Virus record (IMG/VR): IMGVR_UViG_3300023179_008562
Coordinates: 26,678 to 90,677 of that record
Length of the DNA: 64,000 nucleotides
Origin: a virus
Reading direction: 5' to 3' (one strand)
The position numbers and the translations under genes were made by a program. Below, piece by piece: positions 47,070-54,263 of this stretch (positions within the stretch are counted from its first letter, which is position 1; the number at the start of each line of letters is the position of its first letter). The notes below the pieces were generated by a model. That model ran no database searches, was not told where the DNA came from, and was given only the letters and a program-made list of their open reading frames with translations.

Positions 47070-47754
47070 TGGACACTTTCTTTGTGGCTGCTGCTGGTGC
47101 CTTCTTAGTCACAGTTTTCTTAACTGCGGGTTCTGGTTTGGCTGGCATGAATTGCTGGGCTTCTGCCTTGAGACGGCGTGCTTCTGCCATGAGGGTTTTG
47201 GCCTGTGTTTCCAACTGTCGGGCCTGATCCAGGTTGATTTTAGCCAAATCAGCGTCTGTCAAGACCCCAGCTGGGGATGTTGCAGCAGACTTATCAGCGA
47301 TTACAGGATCACCCACATCTCTGCTGGTGGTATTGGCGGAGTTCTTGGTGGGATCAGCAAAACCGCGACCAGCGTCAATGTCAGCCATGCGTTTGACGGC
47401 CTCTTGACCCTGTGCCATCTCGGCTAGAATCTTATTTAACTCATCCAGTCTCACAGTGGTCTTGGCATTGGGAGTCAGGATGATCTGCTTGGTCTGTACC
47501 TTCTTCAGATACCCACCAGTGTGCAAGCTGGTCAGGGTGTTGGTGCCGTCTGGCATGATGTTTCTGTGCAGAGCTTCAGCCAGGTCCTTGGCAGTCTGAC
47601 CAGCAGGGCTTTCCAAAACCTTCATGACTTCGTCGTGCATCATGGATGGTAGACTGTCGCTATAAGCAACCAATGCCATGTGATCTTCACTTGGCACTGT
47701 GTTGAAGACCACTACGATCTTTCTTTCACCGTGCCTTCCAATATGTTTGATCAT
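47038..47754 (-). CDS. Conserved T4-like-phage protein with Lys/Ala-rich tail
   Basis: 238 residues. The N-terminal 90 residues (MIKHIGRHGERKIVVVFNTV, EDHMALVAYSDSLPSMMHDE, VLESPAGQTAKDLAEAL) match a hypothetical family I recall from T4-like cyanophages. After a heptad-like LDQARQLETQAKTLMAEA coiled coil comes a histone-H1-like tail (KKTVTKKAPAAATKK, RATKKTTA). A DNA-associated role is likely but unproven. Confidence 0.65.
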   Translation of the reverse strand: MIKHIGRHGERKIVVVFNTVPSEDHMALVAYSDSLPSMMHDEVMKVLESPAGQTAKDLAEALHRNIMPDGTNTLTSLHTGGYLKKVQTKQIILTPNAKTTVRLDELNKILAEMAQGQEAVKRMADIDAGRGFADPTKNSANTTSRDVGDPVIADKSAATSPAGVLTDADLAKINLDQARQLETQAKTLMAEARRLKAEAQQFMPAKPEPAVKKTVTKKAPAAATKKVSNVRATKKTTA

Positions 47755-47755
47755 T

Positions 47756-48070
47756 TTAGTTCTCGGTTTCGGTGGGTGCTGTTTCAGCTACTGGTTCTTC
47801 TGCAGCAACTTCTTCGTTGGTGGATTCTGGTGCAGCTTCTGTTCTGGTTACAGCGCCAGCGCCTTCCAGGAATTTGACCAGCTTGTTGTATAGTTCACCA
47901 ATGGTGGCCATTTCTTCAGCCTTGAATGCACCGCGTTGGGTGGTCACTTGAATGATATTGCCCATCAGGATCAGGTCATTCAGAGTCAATGCCTGATTCA
48001 GATTTTGTGGTGGGGTGTCGGTTGTTTGAACTTCTGGGCTGTTGCCAACTTCATTAGATTCGATAGTCAT
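47756..48070 (-). CDS. Conserved T4-like-phage protein (104 aa)
   Basis: ATG 48,070 has AAGGAG exactly seven bases ahead, deciding this start over a longer frame. Core LNDLILMGNIIQVTTQRGAF then KAEEMATIGELYNKLVKFL, with an acidic, low-complexity C-terminus of Ala/Glu/Thr. The RGAF..EE...G..Y..L..FL pattern is familiar from T4-like phages as a hypothetical. It heads a five-gene unit ending in thyA. Confidence 0.65.
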   Translation of the reverse strand: MTIESNEVGNSPEVQTTDTPPQNLNQALTLNDLILMGNIIQVTTQRGAFKAEEMATIGELYNKLVKFLEGAGAVTRTEAAPESTNEEVAAEEPVAETAPTETEN

Positions 48071-48117
48071 CGTAAGTCTCCTTGATAAATTGTGACGTAT
48101 AAATTTATTTAACAACT

Positions 48118-48123
48118 ATTATA
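48118..48123 (-). promoter_or_regulatory. Candidate -10 element upstream of 48,070 gene
   Basis: TATAAT on the minus strand lies in the only sizeable gap (68 bases) of this region, about 47 bases upstream of the ATG. No convincing -35 is seen at 17 bases (TTAATT). AT-rich context lowers confidence. Confidence 0.35.
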
Positions 48124-48138
48124 ATGGTTGAAAAATTT

Positions 48139-48876
48139 TTAATTAAATGTCAGTTTAAAGTTTTTAGACAGTAACCCATGTGAAATTTCTTCAAATTTGA
48201 AATTCAATGTCTGAGAATTTTCAGAAACCCATGACTGCCAGGCCAGGGGTATTTCTTTCTCATCAATGCCCCAGTCATCAAATAAAAAATATACAGGGTC
48301 AGAACGATTCTGCAGATGGGGTTTGACTAGATTCAACGCCTGCGTGGTGCTGGATCCCAGATCTGCGTCAAAATGCACCAGTGATATTGAATTGGTGCTG
48401 TTGTTTAAATTTTCTGAAACTGATGCATCATTGAACCAGCCTGATATAATTTTCCAGGACAGAGCAGTATTTACTGGCATGAAATTCTGCATGTTCTTAC
48501 AACACTCATCATATGAGGTATTATTAAACATTCCCTGGACCCATTCGCCCGATGATTCAGGGAGTCCCTGGAAACTATCGATGCCTATAAAACATCTGTT
48601 CTGTCTGCTGCGTTCAAAACACTGTGCTAACATCAGCAAGCCCAGGCCTTTAAATGTACCGAATTCAACGATGTCTCCGGAATAATTGTTTTCGATAATT
48701 TCATTAGCAATACCTTGCATACAAATATACCTGCTGTATTGATGTTCTAATTCAGCATCGTCAACGATTTGTGCCAATATGGTGCCATTGATCAGTCTGA
48801 GTTGGTCCAGGGATTGTTTTGTGACTGGCTGATGCATTTTCCATGTTGGGTATTGCTCTTCAATCTTAGAAATCAT
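48139..48876 (-). CDS. TylF/MycF-like class I SAM methyltransferase
   Basis: 245 residues. GDIVEFGTFKGLGLLMLAQ is the SAM-binding glycine loop, CFIGIDSFQGLPESSGEW the second strand with acidic residue, and SLVHFDADLGSSTTQALNLV with VYFLFDDWG provides the metal-binding aspartates of the TylF/MycF sugar O-methyltransferase family. A sugar or related hydroxyl is the likely acceptor, fitting the aminotransferase/epimerase and glycosyltransferase genes nearby. ATGA overlap with the upstream small gene. Confidence 0.75.
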   Translation of the reverse strand: MISKIEEQYPTWKMHQPVTKQSLDQLRLINGTILAQIVDDAELEHQYSRYICMQGIANEIIENNYSGDIVEFGTFKGLGLLMLAQCFERSRQNRCFIGIDSFQGLPESSGEWVQGMFNNTSYDECCKNMQNFMPVNTALSWKIISGWFNDASVSENLNNSTNSISLVHFDADLGSSTTQALNLVKPHLQNRSDPVYFLFDDWGIDEKEIPLAWQSWVSENSQTLNFKFEEISHGLLSKNFKLTFN

Positions 48877-49169
48877 AGGGCGTTTTTTAATAGATTGGGT
48901 AAAAACAGACCGAAATAACTGGCCTCGTTGGGAATTTCAAATGCAATCTGAGTTTTTCGGACAGCAAATTTTTTTGCATTTTCTCCAGTGGCATCTACAT
49001 CAATGGGGCCCAGATAGAATCTGCCAGATAAATTTTCGTATAACCAGTCACTCAGGGTTTTTTGTGGAATGATGTTGTCAATGATCACGCTGGTAAAATG
49101 CGGCGGGCACCAATCCAACTGTCTGAGATTGTGCACATTTAAGGGATTGGGTTGGCCGTTTTTTAGCAT
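48873..49169 (-). CDS. Hypothetical protein (98 aa)
   Basis: ATG 49,169 chosen; a GTG at 49,193 would add eight residues by overlapping the upstream stop. MLKNGQPNPLNVHNLRQLDW then CPPHFTSVII; ends NEASYFGLFLPNLLKNAL. A small mixed domain, no motif. Coupled to the methyltransferase. Confidence 0.5.
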   Translation of the reverse strand: MLKNGQPNPLNVHNLRQLDWCPPHFTSVIIDNIIPQKTLSDWLYENLSGRFYLGPIDVDATGENAKKFAVRKTQIAFEIPNEASYFGLFLPNLLKNAL

Positions 49170-49180
49170 TTGTGTGTTAT

Positions 49181-49303
49181 TTACTCTTGGCACTGACAGT
49201 CAACCAGATATCTGATCAGAGACCAGATCGCATTACAAGATAGCAGTAAAATTGCGGCAGCAACCAATAATTTACCCAGTCGTTCTTCGTGAAAAAAATT
49301 CAT
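49181..49303 (-). CDS. Small single-pass membrane protein (40 aa)
   Basis: Short frame with ATGA overlap to the upstream gene: MNFFHEERLGKLLVAAAILL followed by LSCNAIWSLIRYLVDCQCQE. One hydrophobic segment of about 17 residues after a short basic/acidic N-terminus. Translational coupling supports it. Confidence 0.55.
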   Translation of the reverse strand: MNFFHEERLGKLLVAAAILLLSCNAIWSLIRYLVDCQCQE

Positions 49304-49527
49304 GACCACCTCAATACAAACAAACTCAAAGTTTTTTCGTCAGCAAAGTCCACGGTCATGCCATGAACGTCGCCGCCATGCGCCAGACACCAGTTGGTTA
49401 AATCTTCATAGTTGCCAATCCAGAATTCCAGGTCGGTCAGAACCATGGTAAATTCAGCGTCGCCCAATGCAGGGTCCGCCAACACAAATCTGGAGGTTTT
49501 CCAATCGGCCAGTATATCGGTGTTCAT
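49300..49527 (-). CDS. Small protein of the FxL(K/R)WS pair, copy 2
   Basis: ATG 49,527 overlaps the previous TGA (ATGA); 75 residues. Acidic, with FEFWIGNYEDLTNW-like aromatic strands (LEFWIGNYEDLTNW) and ends LSLFVLRWS. The end matches that of the next upstream gene (WFALKWS), so the two are tandem paralogues. Function unknown. Confidence 0.55.
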   Translation of the reverse strand: MNTDILADWKTSRFVLADPALGDAEFTMVLTDLEFWIGNYEDLTNWCLAHGGDVHGMTVDFADEKTLSLFVLRWS

Positions 49528-49733
49528 GACCATTTCAATGCAAACCAGGTGGCATCCTGCTGTCTGGCAAAATGCACAACTGAATGCAGAACTTCATCTA
49601 CTTCGGTGGTGGGGTCCATCTGGTATTCAATCCGGTGTTCAATACCATTGTTCTTGAGCCAGACATAGGCGTCTACTGATAATGAATATGAAGTGGGTAC
49701 GGAATAGGGATATTTAGTCTGATCAGCCGGCAT
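49524..49733 (-). CDS. Small protein of the FxL(K/R)WS pair, copy 1
   Basis: ATG 49,733 gives 69 residues (MPADQTKYPYSVPTSYSLSV), overlapping the upstream stop by 11 bases; longer starts are less likely. Ends QQDATWFALKWS. A short alpha-beta fold with YVWLKNNGIEHRIEYQM is plausible. Paralogous to the downstream gene. Confidence 0.55.
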   Translation of the reverse strand: MPADQTKYPYSVPTSYSLSVDAYVWLKNNGIEHRIEYQMDPTTEVDEVLHSVVHFARQQDATWFALKWS

Positions 49734-50196
49734 TGTAACAAAGTTTAGCCACGGTGATAAAATGTTCGTAGGCCTCACGAACTGCTGTGTGCTGCATTAA
49801 TTTCATGGCTTCTTCCTGCATGGCCTTTACTCCTTCTTCGGCGACTTCTGCTGTACTGGGCCATTCTAACTGTCGAGCACTATCCCCAAACTCCTTGACC
49901 AGATTATCCCAAGCGGCTTTTTGTGCTGGCGTAAGTTCTCTTGAGCGATCCTTGCTCTGCATACGGATCTCACCAGCGTTTACCAATGCTGTTCTCACTG
50001 CATCTTCTGCTACAACACCAGCCGCAATCATGGCTGCATAGTTGGGATCAATGTTAAACCGTGTGCTACGCCCACTCGGAACACAAACCACCAGATGAGC
50101 ACCTTTGGGAAAACTATCCATGAGTGTCTGATCATATTCAGCCACCGGCTTGTACTGACGACCTACTTTTCGGTAAAAAATAGTTTTTTCACTCAC
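49723..50196 (-). CDS. Conserved phage hypothetical protein (157 aa)
   Basis: GTG start at 50,196 with GAGG upstream. MSEKTIFYRKVGRQYKPVAE begins a pattern I recall from T4-like phage proteins; then VVCVPSGRSTRFNIDPNYAA and a helical, charged C-terminal half (DSARQLEWPSTAEVAEEGV). No enzymatic motif seen. Confidence 0.6.
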   Translation of the reverse strand: MSEKTIFYRKVGRQYKPVAEYDQTLMDSFPKGAHLVVCVPSGRSTRFNIDPNYAAMIAAGVVAEDAVRTALVNAGEIRMQSKDRSRELTPAQKAAWDNLVKEFGDSARQLEWPSTAEVAEEGVKAMQEEAMKLMQHTAVREAYEHFITVAKLCYNAG

Positions 50197-50214
50197 GACA
50201 TGTGCCTCGCTTGT

Positions 50215-50445
50215 CTATTTGAAATATTTCTGCAATTTGGTTTTGACTTCTGTCAGAGCTATTTGCCAGCCCAGATGAGTGTCCATGTTCCATTTAATTT
50301 CACCAAATTCGTTGTTCTCAATATCTTCCAGAGTCTTAACCAGATCGTTCAGCATGAGTCTGCCAAATACTTCGGCAAACTGTTCAGGGCTACGAACAGT
50401 GACTTTTTCAGCAGCAGTTTTAAGTTGAGCCAAGCGTTCGTTCAT
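50215..50445 (-). CDS. Small helical hypothetical protein (76 aa)
   Basis: MNERLAQLKTAAEKVTVRSP, then EQFAEVFGRLMLNDLVKTLE: almost wholly helical with heptad-like spacing. AGGAG lies about nine bases upstream. Placed between the metallopeptidase and phage hypotheticals; function unknown. Confidence 0.6.
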   Translation of the reverse strand: MNERLAQLKTAAEKVTVRSPEQFAEVFGRLMLNDLVKTLEDIENNEFGEIKWNMDTHLGWQIALTEVKTKLQKYFK

Positions 50446-50469
50446 TGTCTAGGTCTCCTGTCACGGTGA

Positions 50470-51738
50470 TTACTGCTTCTTGCCCAGTTCATAATAAGTG
50501 GTGATACCAAACGGTGCCTGAATACTGGTGCTGCCGTGAATCACAAACATGGTGTCGCAGTAGTTCTCATCACCCCAACTGCTATTGGGATACCCGTCAG
50601 TGAACATCACAAAGAACTTGGGCTGAATGTCATGCTCCAGCATGTATTCCCAATTGCATTCAAATGTGGTGCCACCACCACCCTGCAGATCGTATTCCAG
50701 AATGTCTTCCAGATTGTCTGGAGTAAACACCTGAGCATTGTAAACCTGTGTATCAAAGCTCCAGAGATGCAGACGGAAGTTCTGAAAACTGTCCATGATG
50801 CCCTTGATTTCGCTGACAATGTCTTTGAGCATTTCGTCAGTCATGCTGCCAGATGCATCGATACTGACACAAATATCGATATCCTGGTCGTAGTTGCTGC
50901 CAGGCATCACTGCTTCAGTGTGCCAGCCTTTTCGGCTGGAACGATTCCAGGTGTAGTCATACTTGATGACACTCTGAACCTGCTGCGGCAGCAGCTCACG
51001 CCAGCTGAGTTGGGGACTGGTCAGATTCTTGATCATGCGGCGCACACCAGCAGGCACATTGCCAGCGCCTGTGGTCTGTGCGGCACTGATCATGGCTTCT
51101 TTGATCTCGTCACGGATCTGCTTGCGTTCTTCGTCAGACAGTCTGGGACGCCCGGAACCCTGACCCTTGCCCTGGCTGTCGCCATCACCTTCGCCATCTT
51201 CACCGTCCAGATGCATGTCCAGGATCATCTTGCCCAGCTCGCCCAGATCAATCTTTTCGGCATTTTCGTAGAGATCGTCGTAGACCTGCTCATAACTCCA
51301 GCCCACATATTTGGTGTTGTATAGTCCCACTGGAATCTTTTCACCAATCTTCTGTTCCAGCAGGTCAGCGTTAACACAATAGTCAGCAGCCACGTTGCTG
51401 AGCATGGGATCACGATCTTCGCGACGCGCCATGTGATCGTAGACCACGTGCAGAACTTCGTGACCAAACAGGAATTCGATCTGCCGCTGCGGCAGGCCAC
51501 CGATAAATTCACTGTTGTAGTAGAAATTACGCCCGTCGGTAGCAGCCGTGCCACACCACTCGTCAGCGTTAATTAATTTTAGGCGAGTGGCCAGATTACC
51601 GAAAAACGGTGCCTTGAGCAACAGTGCAATCCGTGCAGCAACCAGTTTTTCTCGAGCCTGTGCATCAATTCGGGAATCAGTTTTGATACCCACTAGACTC
51701 TTGTGTTCTTTGTTCTGAGTAGTAGTTTTTGTGGACAT
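50470..51738 (-). CDS. VWA-like putative metallopeptidase
   Basis: 422 residues. HEVLH (93-97) with a downstream helix and Asp/Glu-rich residues is a gluzincin-type zinc site; DASGSM (294-299) is the MIDAS metal site of a von Willebrand A-like domain. An acidic low-complexity linker (DGEDGEGDGDSQGKGQGSG, 178-196) separates them. This is the DUF2201-type partner normally paired with a MoxR AAA+ ATPase, which is encoded at 54,264. In T4-like cyanophages comparable ATPases are labelled CobS. Has its own strong promoter. Role may be remodelling or processing of a target complex. Confidence 0.8.
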   Translation of the reverse strand: MSTKTTTQNKEHKSLVGIKTDSRIDAQAREKLVAARIALLLKAPFFGNLATRLKLINADEWCGTAATDGRNFYYNSEFIGGLPQRQIEFLFGHEVLHVVYDHMARREDRDPMLSNVAADYCVNADLLEQKIGEKIPVGLYNTKYVGWSYEQVYDDLYENAEKIDLGELGKMILDMHLDGEDGEGDGDSQGKGQGSGRPRLSDEERKQIRDEIKEAMISAAQTTGAGNVPAGVRRMIKNLTSPQLSWRELLPQQVQSVIKYDYTWNRSSRKGWHTEAVMPGSNYDQDIDICVSIDASGSMTDEMLKDIVSEIKGIMDSFQNFRLHLWSFDTQVYNAQVFTPDNLEDILEYDLQGGGGTTFECNWEYMLEHDIQPKFFVMFTDGYPNSSWGDENYCDTMFVIHGSTSIQAPFGITTYYELGKKQ

Positions 51739-51766
51739 CTAATACTCCTTAAGTGTTAGTCTTCAC

Positions 51767-51795
51767 ATTATACCACAATACTGACCAAAAGTCAA
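51767..51795 (-). promoter_or_regulatory. Sigma70-type promoter for the VWA gene, with palindrome
   Basis: Minus strand: TTGACT (51,790-51,795), 17 bases, TATAAT (51,767-51,772). The -35 is overlapped by the perfect palindrome GTCAATATTGAC (51,791-51,802), a candidate operator. AAGGAG lies seven bases before the ATG at 51,738. Confidence 0.85.
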
Positions 51796-51825
51796 TATTG
51801 ACGTTCCGCCTAATTGTCCGAGCTA

Positions 51826-52524
51826 TTAATTTATAAAATGTTGATTTTTTAAAGTTTTTCCCTGCGAAAGCAGAACAGTGTTCTTGGGTATGGATTTTAC
51901 TACTGTAACCCCTGGGGCAACAATAACATTGTCTTCTATTGTGGTATTTGATTTTCCTCTTCGACTGATAGTTGTTCCTGGGCCCAAAAAAACATTTTTT
52001 CCGATGTCAACATTTCCCACCGACACTGTGTTAATTAGTGTACAAAAATCCCCAATGTTGACATGGTGCCCGAGGCCGCAATTGTACCCAAAATAATTAA
52101 AATTGCCTATAGTGCAATAGCCCCCAAAATAACTGCCCCACCCGATGTATATATTTTCCCCCAAGGTACAGGTGGGATCTACGAAAGAGTTTGCATGTTG
52201 TATATTAATGAGATTTAAGTTTGCCTGCGTGGCGATTTCTGCTCTACTGTTCCTCAGCAACCAATTATTTTCGTTTTCTACCCTGGTATTTGTGATTCCA
52301 GTGAAAATCGTTGAAACAAACCAATCGTAGTTGTCTTTATCCTGGTAAATTTTGCTCTTGTGGTCTAACAAGTCTAATTCACTTGCAATCACAGGCAATT
52401 GATCAATTGTCTGCCCCACATAAAACTTGTCTAAAAACCCCGCCACTGTCCTGCCTTGTGATTCGGCAGCGGCAATTAATGATCGATTGTCCTGTCTGAC
52501 TCCTATCAAAATTATGGGCTTCAT
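51826..52524 (-). CDS. NeuD/PglD-like sugar O- or N-acyltransferase
   Basis: 232 residues. The first 75 residues are a Rossmann-like PglD domain (MKPIILIGVRQDNRSLIAAA, FLDKFYVGQ); residues 110-225 form a left-handed beta-helix with hexapeptide repeats (TLGENIYIG, CTIGNFNYFG, HVNIGDF, NVDIGKNVF, ATTIEDN-like). HH in GLGHHVNIG is the usual catalytic His position. These enzymes acetylate amino sugars. It would fit the aminotransferase at 42,069. Confidence 0.8.
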   Translation of the reverse strand: MKPIILIGVRQDNRSLIAAAESQGRTVAGFLDKFYVGQTIDQLPVIASELDLLDHKSKIYQDKDNYDWFVSTIFTGITNTRVENENNWLLRNSRAEIATQANLNLINIQHANSFVDPTCTLGENIYIGWGSYFGGYCTIGNFNYFGYNCGLGHHVNIGDFCTLINTVSVGNVDIGKNVFLGPGTTISRRGKSNTTIEDNVIVAPGVTVVKSIPKNTVLLSQGKTLKNQHFIN

Positions 52525-52533
52525 GTGTGATGT

Positions 52534-53343
52534 TTAAAATTTGTAAATTTTGGACTGATTTTTTTCCAACAAAAACTTTTCTATAAAATCACCGGCAGGA
52601 TCAACATCGTTTGGTGCTAATTTTAAATGATATGCACCAGGGTAGGCGTGGTGGTTGTTGTGCATTCCCTGACCCAGACAAAACCAGGAATACCACCTGC
52701 GATTCTGACTGCAATCATCAGTGTCAAAATTTCTATAACTTCCTGAGGTTTTGATGTGCATCAGTGTATTGGTTAGAAAAATTTCCAAATATCCTTTACT
52801 TGCCGGAGCAAGAATTAAAAATAGCAAGGCTTTCCAGGAAATTATCGAACCAACTACAATGATCATCAGCCAGAGATGATAATACCAAACGTCTAAAAAT
52901 TTGTTCAATGGGTCACTTAACAGGTCTCTGACACTTAATTTGATATCTCGATCAATGATGGGTATCAGATCTCGAGTCATCCAAATGAATCCTGACTCGA
53001 TAATTCCCTGATTCTTTGGGCAATGTACATCTTTGTCTTTGTCAGAGTGTCTGTGATGATGGCGGTGCACACAGGCGTAATGTATGGCACTGCCTTGGCC
53101 AGACACAAATGCAGCCAATGACATTAAAATGTGTTTGAATTTGGTGGTCTGAAAACTCCGATGTGTGAGATACCGGTGAAGTGCAATATCAGCACCAAAC
53201 CCGCCACCAACGATGGGGATCATCAACAATGTGCCCAATAACCAATACCACTCCTGATGCATGATTCCATATATCAATGCAAATGGTCCTGAAACATACA
53301 TAATTACCCAGAGTAATCTGAATGCCCATTTCTTCCATGACAT
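52534..53343 (-). CDS. Acyl-lipid/acyl-CoA fatty acid desaturase 1
   Basis: 269 residues. The three histidine boxes of membrane desaturases are present: HRYLTH (56-61), HRHHH (93-97) and HNNHH (228-232). Hydrophobic segments near residues 9-29 and 33-50 and two near 165-200 give the expected four-helix topology with the di-iron site on the cytoplasmic side. The box spacing is that of delta-9-type bacterial enzymes. Acts on membrane lipid or acyl-CoA chains. Five bases separate it from the second copy. Confidence 0.88.
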   Translation of the reverse strand: MSWKKWAFRLLWVIMYVSGPFALIYGIMHQEWYWLLGTLLMIPIVGGGFGADIALHRYLTHRSFQTTKFKHILMSLAAFVSGQGSAIHYACVHRHHHRHSDKDKDVHCPKNQGIIESGFIWMTRDLIPIIDRDIKLSVRDLLSDPLNKFLDVWYYHLWLMIIVVGSIISWKALLFLILAPASKGYLEIFLTNTLMHIKTSGSYRNFDTDDCSQNRRWYSWFCLGQGMHNNHHAYPGAYHLKLAPNDVDPAGDFIEKFLLEKNQSKIYKF

Positions 53344-53347
53344 TGAG

Positions 53348-54136
53348 TTACTTCTCCTTGATCATAATGAATTTTTCAATGGTCCAGGCGGTAAAGTCGA
53401 ATTCATCGGGCTTAATAGCTTTGTTGTATCTACCAGGATATTTATGGTGATTGTTGTGTAGCCCATCGCCCATGGTCCAAATCTGTGCCCATCGGTTATT
53501 ATATGCATCCTTGGATTCTGGGAAGTTCTGATATCCCCATTTCCCCCAGGCATGCCCCAGGTAAACCAGGAATAAATTGACGTCAAAATAATTAAACACT
53601 GCACCAAGACAGAATACAAATACCGCTATTTTCCAGTTTATCAGGAATGTCACAGCCAAAAGTGCTGCCCAAAGGTGATAGTAGTATCTAGTGGCATTGT
53701 GACAGATGGGATCACGGAAGCAATCTTTAATAGGAACCCGGTGTCCTGGGTTGTCTTCCCATTGAATGATCCACAATCCCAGAATTGCTCGTAATACCCC
53801 ATCTTTGGGATTGTGTGGGTCTAGATCAGTATCACTGTATTTGTGATGCAGTCTGTGCAAATAGACATAGTGTATGGGGGGACTGATTCCACAGAAAACA
53901 CTAAAAAATGCAATAACATATTCCCAGGGTTTGGATGTCTTAAAACTACGATGTGTATAAAACCTATGTATTCCTATGTTGTGCCCAAACAATTGAGAAA
54001 TCTTAGCCCAGACCGCACCCAATATTATCCACCATACAGATACTTCACCAACAATCACTGAATATAACCCATAAAGAGTTACGATTATGAGTGTGGCCAT
54101 AAACAACACAAAGGGGTTTCGACGGATAAAGTTCAA
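53348..54136 (-). CDS. Fatty acid desaturase 2
   Basis: TTG 54,136 start (262 aa, GAGAG just upstream); an ATG at 54,100 is the alternative. Boxes HRFYTH (57-62), HRLHH (94-98) and HNNHH (227-231), with membrane segments near 10-30, 34-50 and 155-190. Clearly homologous to the next gene but different in most positions, so an old duplication. Two desaturases with different regiospecificity would allow polyunsaturation. A late-like motif lies 26 bases upstream. Confidence 0.85.
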   Translation of the reverse strand: MNFIRRNPFVLFMATLIIVTLYGLYSVIVGEVSVWWIILGAVWAKISQLFGHNIGIHRFYTHRSFKTSKPWEYVIAFFSVFCGISPPIHYVYLHRLHHKYSDTDLDPHNPKDGVLRAILGLWIIQWEDNPGHRVPIKDCFRDPICHNATRYYYHLWAALLAVTFLINWKIAVFVFCLGAVFNYFDVNLFLVYLGHAWGKWGYQNFPESKDAYNNRWAQIWTMGDGLHNNHHKYPGRYNKAIKPDEFDFTAWTIEKFIMIKEK

Positions 54137-54161
54137 TGAGCTCTCGGGATATTTCTACTGG

Positions 54162-54169
54162 TATTTATT
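54162..54169 (-). promoter_or_regulatory. Late-promoter-like AATAAATA before desaturase pair
   Basis: AATAAATA on the minus strand, 26 bases upstream of the TTG at 54,136, in the gap after the MoxR-side terminator. Matches NATAAATA. AT-rich setting. Confidence 0.4.
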
Positions 54170-54215
54170 TGCTGTTTATTTAAGTATCTAAAATTCAGGT
54201 ATAATCCATAGATAA

Positions 54216-54240
54216 AGACAGGCGGCCAGGCCGCCTGTCT
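54216..54240 (-). terminator. Strong hairpin terminator of the moxR transcript
   Basis: Perfect 11-bp arms, AGACAGGCGGC (54,216-54,226) and GCCGCCTGTCT (54,230-54,240), closing a three-base loop. Read from the minus strand it is followed by TTTATC, so it would terminate the MoxR gene ending at 54,264 before the desaturases. Confidence 0.75.
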
Positions 54241-54263
54241 CGCCTATCGGGTATTATAGCAAA

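Noticed and set aside
50536-51324. 262-aa plus-strand frame opposite the metallopeptidase
   Set aside because: Antisense shadow of a gene with clear zinc and MIDAS motifs; no own start signal.
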